From Janthinobacterium lividum (GTDB lineage Bacteria; Pseudomonadota; Gammaproteobacteria; Burkholderiales; Burkholderiaceae_D): a stretch of 64,000 bases of DNA. The translations under genes and the position numbers were made by a program. The DNA lies in assembly GCF_034424625.1 (NCBI RefSeq), contig NZ_CP139976.1, positions 3,720,001-3,784,000 of the forward strand. The letters are read 5' to 3'. Position 1 is the stretch's first letter, and every line of letters starts with the position of its first letter. Positions 19,108 through 25,954 of this stretch are shown one piece after another. Under the pieces are notes generated by a model. That model did no database searches. It was given only the letters and a program-made list of their open reading frames with translations, and was not told the origin of the DNA.

Positions 19108-19538
19108 CTCTTCTCCCGTTCATCCTGAAAACAACTGCTGGTGGCTCGCCCCTGAAGATACGCAAAACACCGGCGTTCGGATTCAAACATTTGCGCAAAA
19201 TCAAGCTGCAAAACACATGTTTTCAAACAATGAAATAAATCGAGGCGAGTTATCTTTAGAGAGAATGTCGCCATATAAAAAGTGCATACTACCTGTCAGA
19301 ATCCGCGCACAAGACCGGCCCGCCAGCATCTCCTGCCATGCCTGCCGCTCTTTCGCCCGCGCCGCTCCGCCGCGCGCATCAGGGCTGTCGCTGTGATTTC
19401 GCCGTCTACGCGACGCCCTGCCATGTCGACCACGCAGGCTGGCGCAGCCGCGGCAAAGTCTTTGGTTTTTTCCATATTGTCAGACACCGGCACGCCTGCA
19501 CGGCGCGGCCTGGCGACCACTTTGAACTGGAGAACTAC
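19108..19538. promoter_or_regulatory. AT-rich divergent promoter region, TonB receptor / toxin operon
   Basis: 431 bp without a convincing gene. The middle (about 19190-19300) is strongly A/T-rich compared with the surroundings and holds the inverted repeat AAAAC-ACAT-GTTTT (19210-19223), a candidate operator. The plus side ends with the ribosome site GGAG before the first toxin gene. I could not assign clear -35/-10 boxes. Confidence 0.4.
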
Positions 19539-20813
19539 ATGACATTGTTCCTGCCCTCTTCCACTCTGCTGACACCGGGCGACAATCCGGATGGCCAGCG
19601 CTTCGTGCTGGCCTCGCAGCAATGGATCGACCTGCAGACGCGCATACAGGCCGTGCTGGCCCTGCCGTCGGATATCGGCGAATACGAACAGCGCTACGGC
19701 GACGCTTCGTCCGGTTCGCAAATGAAGGAATGCTTCGACGCCATGCGCAAGCTGCGCCAGACGGCCGAGCGTTACGGCAGTCCCAGCAGCCTGCGGGCAA
19801 AGATCCTGCACGACCCGAATTTCCTGGCCAACGGCACGCGCCCGAAAAACGATGCCTTTTCCGCCACCGTCTGGACCGTGGAGCGGGCGCACCGCGATGC
19901 CTTTACGCTGTCGTCGACCTTGCGCAGCATCCCGGAGATGGCGCGCCACGAATCGGCGGCCGACGCCACGGCCGGCATCAGGAGCCTGTTCCTCGACAAT
20001 GGCCAGATACTCGACAATATGCAGAACACCATCGCGAAAATCGGCGAGTTGATCGCGGAGTTCGAACACATCGAAACAGCGCTGGACGACGCCCAGTTGC
20101 TGATGCGCACCTTCACCGAACGCTCATCCAAGACGCGTACTGAACTCGACAAGGAAATCGGCGCCCTGGGACAGAAAATCGGCGAACTGGAGCGCGCGCG
20201 CGACGCCGCCTATTCGAAATGGCTGGCATTGACTATTTCCGCCTGCATCGTGCCCGCCGTCATCGGCATCATCGGCATTGCCATCATGGTGATCCTGGCC
20301 GTGCCCACGGGCGGCGGCAGCTTTGCCATCGGTTCGGCCGTCACGGGCGGCGGCGTGGCCCTCTCCGCAGCGGCGCTGGGCGCGGCGGCCGGCGTGGCGC
20401 GCGGCAAATACGATGGCCTGGTACAGGAAGTGCACGAGCAGAGCGCCTTCCTCGCCAAGCGCGCGTGCTACCGCAGCGACCTGGGCGCGCTCGATGAACT
20501 GATGAAATTCTCGCTGCCGGCATCCAACGGCATCCTGGGCCAGTTGCGCAGCGTGCAAGCGGCCTGGAGCGCATCGGCGCGGGAACTGGGCGCGCGCGCC
20601 AGCGATTTGAGCGTGGACAACCTGCACACCGGACCATGGCTGCGCGAAGCCGAGATGGTCAAGGCTGCCGATGGCTGGCGCACGCTCGACAACGCCTTGA
20701 AGGCGTTTGTTACCGGGTCCTTTGTCGATGCCAACCTGATCGGCTTTGGCGCCAGCTTGCCGCCAGACCAGCCCGACTGGCAGCAGCAACTGACGGCCAG
20801 GCTTGCCGCCTGA
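19539..20813 (+). CDS. Alpha-xenorhabdolysin (XaxA)-like pore-forming toxin subunit 1
   Basis: 424 aa, almost wholly helical with no signal peptide. Start chosen at 19539, with GGAG seven nt upstream; the frame is open earlier but without a site. Long helices (about 140-225) lead to a hydrophobic hairpin at about 228-290 (WLALTISACIVPAVIGIIG, GGGVALSAAALGAAAG), then another helical bundle. This is the architecture of the XaxA/YaxA, HBL and MakA alpha-helical toxins, where the hairpin enters the target membrane. Conserved with subunit 2: YGSPSSLRAKI, VWTVERAHRD, LERARDAAYSKW. First of four like-oriented genes; toxin role is inferred from fold and operon. Confidence 0.68.
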   Translation: MTLFLPSSTLLTPGDNPDGQRFVLASQQWIDLQTRIQAVLALPSDIGEYEQRYGDASSGSQMKECFDAMRKLRQTAERYGSPSSLRAKILHDPNFLANGTRPKNDAFSATVWTVERAHRDAFTLSSTLRSIPEMARHESAADATAGIRSLFLDNGQILDNMQNTIAKIGELIAEFEHIETALDDAQLLMRTFTERSSKTRTELDKEIGALGQKIGELERARDAAYSKWLALTISACIVPAVIGIIGIAIMVILAVPTGGGSFAIGSAVTGGGVALSAAALGAAAGVARGKYDGLVQEVHEQSAFLAKRACYRSDLGALDELMKFSLPASNGILGQLRSVQAAWSASARELGARASDLSVDNLHTGPWLREAEMVKAADGWRTLDNALKAFVTGSFVDANLIGFGASLPPDQPDWQQQLTARLAA

Positions 20814-20882
20814 CGCCAGCGTTTTCAGTAGCTGTTTTCCGTACTTCCACGCAGTCTGACCTGATCACTGAAGGGAACTACC

Positions 20883-22139
20883 ATGAGTGTTACCGCTATT
20901 AATACCGCCGCCACGCCATCGATCGACCCGCCGCCAGGCTTGACCACGCCGGCCAATCCCCAATCCGGACAAAAGAGCCAGTTTGCCCTGTTCAGCGATA
21001 GCTGGATCGAATTGCAAGCCTATGTGGGCTCGGCCACCGAATTGCCCATCACCAAAGGCGATTTCGAAAGCAAGTACGGCGCCGTCGATGGCTCGCAGAC
21101 GGTACTCGATTGCATCGGCGCAATGAAAAGCGTGCAAAACGCCTCCACCGAATTCGGCAACCCGAAAAGCCTGCGCGCGGCCCTGATCAAGAATCCCGGC
21201 CTGCTGGCCACGCCGACGCCGCCGACGGAAATCTACACGCACACAGTATGGCTGGGCCAGCGCGTGCATGACACCTCGACCAAGCTGGTGAGCGGCTATC
21301 AAAGCGTGCTGGATGAACTGCCGGGCCTGCCGCCCAAGGAACAGGTGGAGAACCTGAAAGCCTATCTGTTCGACCAGACCATGGGGCCGATACCGCTGGC
21401 GCAAAAAATGTCGGCCGAAGTGGCGGCACTGATCAAGAAGCTGGGTCTGTTCGAACAGAAAATGAATGAATACAACAGCAAGCTGCAGGCATTTACCAGC
21501 AGTTCGTCGACGATGATCGCTAATGTCAACCGCACCATCGGCGGCCTGGAAACGAAGATCGTGGAGCTGGAGAAACTGCGCGATGCCGCCTACAAGGCCT
21601 GGCGCGACTTCACCATCGCCGCCGTCACGGCCTCCGTCGGCTGCGCGCTGATCGGCGGCCTGCTGGCGCCGTTCACGGGCGGCGTCTCGCTGCTGGTGGG
21701 CGGCGCAGCCGCCATCGCCGCCGGCGTCGGGCTGGGCATCAAGGCGGCGCAGAACCGCGCCGCCTACAACGAATATTGCACGCAGATCAGCAGCCAGACG
21801 CAGGAATTGCAAAAGAAACAGCGGCTGCGCAGCGACCTGGGCGACTTCAACACGCAGATGGCGCGCGTGGGACCGGCCATGTCCAAATTCCTCGGCAACC
21901 TGCAAACGGTGGAAGGCGTGTGGGTGCAGATGAATACGGACATGATCACGCTGGGCAACAGCATCACGGAATCGAACGTGGGCAGCATGCCTTTCCTCGT
22001 CAAGGCGAAAGCCAAGCTGGCCATCGATTCCTGGCAAGCCATCGATGACAGCGCCAAGCAGTTCACCGTGCAATCGCTGGTCGACTACGACAACCTCGCA
22101 TTCGGCCAGCACCTGTCGGAAAACCAGCGCGCCGCTTGA
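20883..22139 (+). CDS. Alpha-xenorhabdolysin (XaxA)-like pore-forming toxin subunit 2
   Basis: 418 aa paralogue of the previous product. Shared blocks are FGNPKSLRAALIKNPGLL, YTHTVWLGQRVHDTS and LEKLRDAAYKAWRDF. The hydrophobic hairpin lies at about 240-290 (IAAVTASVGCALIGGLLAPF, GGVSLLVGGAAAIAAG). No signal peptide, as is usual in Xax/Yax/Mak components, which leave the cell by unknown or lytic routes. GAAGGGAA precedes the ATG. Having two hairpin-bearing subunits plus one without resembles tripartite rather than binary toxins. Confidence 0.7.
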   Translation: MSVTAINTAATPSIDPPPGLTTPANPQSGQKSQFALFSDSWIELQAYVGSATELPITKGDFESKYGAVDGSQTVLDCIGAMKSVQNASTEFGNPKSLRAALIKNPGLLATPTPPTEIYTHTVWLGQRVHDTSTKLVSGYQSVLDELPGLPPKEQVENLKAYLFDQTMGPIPLAQKMSAEVAALIKKLGLFEQKMNEYNSKLQAFTSSSSTMIANVNRTIGGLETKIVELEKLRDAAYKAWRDFTIAAVTASVGCALIGGLLAPFTGGVSLLVGGAAAIAAGVGLGIKAAQNRAAYNEYCTQISSQTQELQKKQRLRSDLGDFNTQMARVGPAMSKFLGNLQTVEGVWVQMNTDMITLGNSITESNVGSMPFLVKAKAKLAIDSWQAIDDSAKQFTVQSLVDYDNLAFGQHLSENQRAA

Positions 22140-22145
22140 TGACAG

Positions 22146-22175
22146 TTGCCCTCCGGCGCAGGCACCGGGGGGCAA
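22146..22175 (+). promoter_or_regulatory. Hairpin between toxin subunit genes 2 and 3
   Basis: TTGCCCTCCGG (22146-22156) pairs with CCGGGGGGCAA (22165-22175) around an 8-nt loop: 11 pairs including one G-U. It begins 6 nt after the stop of subunit 2 and has no T-run. It may attenuate or protect the transcript and so set the subunit ratio (inference). Confidence 0.5.
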
Positions 22176-22211
22176 ACATACCGATCGTTGGCTTCTAGAA
22201 AGGCAAACATC

Positions 22212-23231
22212 ATGTCGAGACAATTCGGATATCCGCTGGCAGTGCAACAGGCGGCGCTGCGGCAAGCTGTTGATGATGGCAATCCCCATCTGGCGTTTGA
22301 AGGCGGCAGCGCCTGGGATCACCTCACGTACTACCTGGTCCAGGCGGACAAGCTGCAGCCCGGCCCGGACCTGCCGCTGGCAGCGGCGGCGCAAGCCGTA
22401 GCGGACGAGGCGGCCCGCTTTGGCACGCCACAAAGCTTGCGCGCCCTGCTGGCCACATCGCCTGACGCCCTGGCGCAGAATACGCCGCCGGCCATGCTGT
22501 ACGCGTGCCTGGTGTGGTTTGTCTTGCGCCTGAAAAATTCCGCTGCCAGCATGCTGTCGTATCAGCAATCACTGCTGGAGGCGGGTGTTGGCGCCAGCGA
22601 CAGGCGCGAAGTACTGCATGCGCTGGGTCCGATGGTGGAGGAAGCGCGCGCGTCCATTGCCCCCCTGCTGCAAGGCTTGAACAAATGGAAGGATGGCGTC
22701 TTGCCGGCGAATGCGGCGCTGGCCCGGCTGGCAGCACAGACGGGTACCGATCTGCAGGCACAGCAAGAAGCGCTGGGGCGCTTGCTGGCCGCCATCGCAT
22801 CGCTAGAGGAACAATTGGCGCACCTGGGCCTGTTCAGCGGGCACAAGAAAAAGGAACTGGAGGCGCAGTTGCACGCCTTGCGCGAGCAGCTGACGCGCGA
22901 CACGGCGCTGTCCGAGCAGCTGCGGCTGCAACTGGAAGGCGTCAACCTGCTGCTGGCAAATGGCGGCTGGCTGGAAGCGGCCATCGATGAGCTGATCCAT
23001 TGGCTGGACGGCTTGCGCACCGCGTGGAGCGCTCTCGGCTCCGGTACGACCCAGCTGGCGGCCGACGCCAGCGACGCGGAACTGGGCAACGACAGCTGGC
23101 TGGCGCAAACACTGGCCAGCGCCATGGCATTTCCCCTGTGGCAGGCGCTCATCACCGCCGCGCAACGCTACGCCAGCAACGCGCTGGTCGACTTCCCCGC
23201 GCCGCCCGACGCGACGGGACGGCAGCCATGA
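22212..23231 (+). CDS. Toxin-operon subunit 3, soluble paralogue without hairpin
   Basis: 339 aa, helical. Residues about 60-115 align with the other two subunits (FGTPQSLRALLATSPDALA, YACLVWFVLRLKNSA, LSYQQSLLEAG), so it shares ancestry. Where they have the membrane hairpin it has a charged coiled coil instead (SGHKKKELEAQLHALREQL). It thus looks like the soluble component of a multi-part alpha-helical toxin, comparable in role to the hydrophilic C subunits of tripartite systems. Start at 22212 has AAAGG upstream. Overlaps the next gene by ATGA. No homology strong enough for me to name it. Confidence 0.6.
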   Translation: MSRQFGYPLAVQQAALRQAVDDGNPHLAFEGGSAWDHLTYYLVQADKLQPGPDLPLAAAAQAVADEAARFGTPQSLRALLATSPDALAQNTPPAMLYACLVWFVLRLKNSAASMLSYQQSLLEAGVGASDRREVLHALGPMVEEARASIAPLLQGLNKWKDGVLPANAALARLAAQTGTDLQAQQEALGRLLAAIASLEEQLAHLGLFSGHKKKELEAQLHALREQLTRDTALSEQLRLQLEGVNLLLANGGWLEAAIDELIHWLDGLRTAWSALGSGTTQLAADASDAELGNDSWLAQTLASAMAFPLWQALITAAQRYASNALVDFPAPPDATGRQP

Positions 23232-24250
23232 AGCGCGCCGCCGCACGCCTGCTGCATCTGCTGGCCATGGCCACCCTGGCGCTGGGACTGCTGCATGCGC
23301 CCGCCATGGCGCAAAACAGCAATACCGCCGCGCTGGAAGACGCGCTGCGCCAGCTGGCGCAATTCCAGCGCGAAGTGGCGAATATGCGCAATGCCGTGCG
23401 CCAGCCTCTGGGGCCGTACCCGCTGTACACGCAGTGCAGCTGGTGCAGCGAGCATGCGTGGTGGGGCCTGGGCATGTGCACCAAGACGACCACGGAAACA
23501 TGGTCGCAGAATGTCGATTTCACATGGACGCGCAACCAGCTCGATCAAGTGCTGGCCCGCGCCGAACGCGATGCGGGCAACTTGGGCGCGGCATATGCTC
23601 CCACCCAGGCGTGGATAGACAGCTTGCCGGCCTTTAGCCGCGCCTTTGACGCGAACGCCGACCGCGTGCTGGCGGTGCAGGAGCAGATCCGCCAGGGAAT
23701 CGGGCCCAACGACCAGCAGCGGCAAACGGCGACGCAGGCGCTGCAACAGCTGAGCAGCGACATGGAGCGCAGTTCGGCCCAGCTGAAGGCGGGTACGCAG
23801 GCGCTGGCGGTGTCGCTGCAGCAGCAAAGCGCCTATCGCGAACAGATCCGCCTGGCCATCGAGGGTGCCGACCGCTCGGCCCAGGAAGCGCTGCGGCAGA
23901 TTGAACAGGCAGCCCAGTCGCATCACTGCCAGGATGGCTTGCCGCAAAAGTTCAATGCCATCCGCGACGACTTCAAGCGTTCGATCCAGAGCATCTCGGC
24001 AGCTTTCCAGCAGCTCGACAGCAGCAGCCGCGGCGCCGAGACCGGCCTGGCCGCACTGCTGGGCGCTGTCGTCACCTCGCAGACCGACATGCAATCCATC
24101 CTCGACCTGCTCAAGGCGGCGCAGAACGACAAGCTGGGCAGCTTCCTCGAGCGGCTGCACCTGAATGCGGCGAAACAGCAATGGCATGACCTGGCCAATG
24201 CCTATACGCGGGTGGCGCGCGAAGCGGCGCTGGCGCAAGGAGGCGGCTGA
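23228..24250 (+). CDS. Secreted coiled-coil protein of the toxin operon
   Basis: 340 aa. Signal peptide 1-28 (LLHAPAMA-QNSNT). A Cys/Trp-rich segment follows (YTQCSWCSEHAWWGLGMC, about residues 67-84), then long amphipathic helices to the end (QLSSDMERSSAQLKAGTQAL, SIQSISAAFQQLDSSSRG). Only member of the operon with an export signal. It starts within the stop of subunit 3 (ATGA), so it is made with it. The helical heptads resemble the other subunits, but I see no aligned block. Could be the exported or assembly component; function not known. Confidence 0.6.
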   Translation: MKRAAARLLHLLAMATLALGLLHAPAMAQNSNTAALEDALRQLAQFQREVANMRNAVRQPLGPYPLYTQCSWCSEHAWWGLGMCTKTTTETWSQNVDFTWTRNQLDQVLARAERDAGNLGAAYAPTQAWIDSLPAFSRAFDANADRVLAVQEQIRQGIGPNDQQRQTATQALQQLSSDMERSSAQLKAGTQALAVSLQQQSAYREQIRLAIEGADRSAQEALRQIEQAAQSHHCQDGLPQKFNAIRDDFKRSIQSISAAFQQLDSSSRGAETGLAALLGAVVTSQTDMQSILDLLKAAQNDKLGSFLERLHLNAAKQQWHDLANAYTRVAREAALAQGGG

Positions 24251-24366
24251 CAAAGACTGACACTGCCAGGATGCCGCCGCTTTGCGCCATCTCAATGCCA
24301 CGGCCGCCCTGCTTCCTATGATGAGCATATGCAGCTTGTGCAATGCCGCATCCATTGGGAGGGGCC

Positions 24367-25587
24367 GTGGGCAAATCGGATACCAGCAACGCCGGCGCCA
24401 GTATGCCGGCAGCGGTGCGCAAGAAAGATGCGCTGCCATTCATCCTGCTATACATCCTGCTGGCGGGCTTGCTGGCCGTGCTGGCCGGCGCCCTGCTGCC
24501 GCCCTACTACCATGCCGTGCCGGCTCTGCTGTGGAGCCTGGGCTTTTGCGTCAGCGGCATGCTGCTGGGATTCCTGTTCGGCATACCGCGCAGCCTGCCA
24601 TCGGGCACCGTCAACGCGGCGCCGCCCGACGAGCGGGCCAATGGCAAGGGCCGCCCCACGGACGAAGCGCCCGCCGCCGGAGCCGATGCGGCAGCGGGCA
24701 ACGCCGGCAACACCCTGTTCCTGGGCACGCCCACGCCCATGGAAGTCAATTCGAACCTGGTGGAAGTGTCGGACTGGCTGACGAAAATCATCGTCGGCGT
24801 GGGCTTGATCGAGCTCAAAAGCCTGCCCGGCAGCGCGCGCAGCATGGCTGCCTTCATCGCGCCCAGCCTGGCCACCGACACGCCGACCGCCATGGCCGTG
24901 GTGGGCGGCATCATGCTGTTCTTTTCCGTGCATGGTTTTTTGATCGGCTACCTGCTCACGCGCATTTACCTGTCCATCATGATCAAGCGGGCCGACAGCA
25001 TGGTCAAGAACGACTCCGTGCGCCTGGAGAGCGGCAAGGAAATCGAAGTGACGGAACTGAGCCGCCTGCAGCAAAAATCGCTCGAAGACATGCAGGAAGC
25101 CGTGACGCAGCTGCTGCTGGCCCATCCGCCGGACGGGGGCGCGGCCGTCACGGCCCTGGCCGGCATGCCGGCGGAGAAAAAGCAGGCAGGCCTGGTGCTG
25201 TGGCTGGACGACCATCCGCGCAACAATACCTTGCTGGTGGAACAGCTGGAACGGGAAAACATCAAGGTAGACCAGGCGGTCTCGACGCGGCAGGCGCTGG
25301 CCATGCTGCAACAGAAGCACTATGCGCTGCTCATCACGGACATGGCACGGGTGGAGAACCGCCAGCGCATCAAGGATGCGGGCGTGCACACGGTGCGCGA
25401 AGTGCGGCAGGCCCAGCCCGCGTTGCCCATCATCGTGTATTGCAGCAAGGATACGGTCGCCAGCTACGGCACGGAAGCGGAAGCGGCCGGCGCCCGTTTC
25501 ATCACCACGTCGGGCACCAGCCTGCTGGCGGCCGTCAACAAGCTATTGCATGAAGAACGCCAGGACGGCGATCAATCCACCCTGTAA
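24367..25587 (+). CDS. Membrane protein with C-terminal receiver-like domain
   Basis: 406 aa from a GTG start that has GGGAGGGG just before it; an in-frame ATG at 24343 is the alternative. Two N-terminal membrane helices (about 22-75), a Pro/Ala-rich loop, two further helices (about 150-205, including IMLFFSVHGFLIGYLL), then a CheY-like domain from about 275: acidic pocket LWLDDHP, phospho-acceptor-like Asp in LLITDMARVE, and IIVYCSKDT at the position of the conserved Ser/Lys. No kinase or output domain. Lies 116 nt after the toxin operon on the same strand; link to it is only positional. Confidence 0.6.
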   Translation: MGKSDTSNAGASMPAAVRKKDALPFILLYILLAGLLAVLAGALLPPYYHAVPALLWSLGFCVSGMLLGFLFGIPRSLPSGTVNAAPPDERANGKGRPTDEAPAAGADAAAGNAGNTLFLGTPTPMEVNSNLVEVSDWLTKIIVGVGLIELKSLPGSARSMAAFIAPSLATDTPTAMAVVGGIMLFFSVHGFLIGYLLTRIYLSIMIKRADSMVKNDSVRLESGKEIEVTELSRLQQKSLEDMQEAVTQLLLAHPPDGGAAVTALAGMPAEKKQAGLVLWLDDHPRNNTLLVEQLERENIKVDQAVSTRQALAMLQQKHYALLITDMARVENRQRIKDAGVHTVREVRQAQPALPIIVYCSKDTVASYGTEAEAAGARFITTSGTSLLAAVNKLLHEERQDGDQSTL

Positions 25588-25952
25588 CGGTAGCTGCCCA
25601 CGTAATGGAGCGAACTGCGCTGCGGGTGTGCCAGCTGATTCGGCGCAAACACGCACACGCTCGTGTCGGCCAGCACGCCCTGCGCCACCGCGTCCGCGCA
25701 GGCCTGCGCCAGCCAGCTGTCGCCATACGACACGCCATCGAACAACTGCGCCAGCGGCACTGGCGCCGCCAGCAGCGCGCTTTCAACACAGGCCGGCTCA
25801 TAGCCCGTGAGTCCCGTTTCCAGGAAGAATGGCGACGGCACGGTCTCACCATCCTCCGTGTATGTGGGCGCCAGGTAGGCCTGCAGCGCTTCCCAGCCGG
25901 GAAAGCGCCCGTTGCAGGCAAACACGTGGACGGTCGGTGCGCTGCCGGGCAC
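25572..25952 (-). CDS. Imm22-like immunity-family protein
   Basis: 126 aa from a GTG start. The pattern VHVFACNGRFPGWEALQAY, then PSPFFLETGLTGYEPACVE, resembles immunity protein 22 of polymorphic toxin systems. The start lies 3 nt after the stop of the deacetylase-caspase gene, with GGAGAAG inside that gene's end as ribosome site, so it is translated with it. No cognate toxin domain is evident next to it. Its 3' end overlaps the end of the convergent receiver-domain gene by 16 nt. Family assignment is by eye. Confidence 0.5.
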   Translation of the reverse strand: MPGSAPTVHVFACNGRFPGWEALQAYLAPTYTEDGETVPSPFFLETGLTGYEPACVESALLAAPVPLAQLFDGVSYGDSWLAQACADAVAQGVLADTSVCVFAPNQLAHPQRSSLHYVGSYRYRVD

Positions 25953-25954
25953 GC

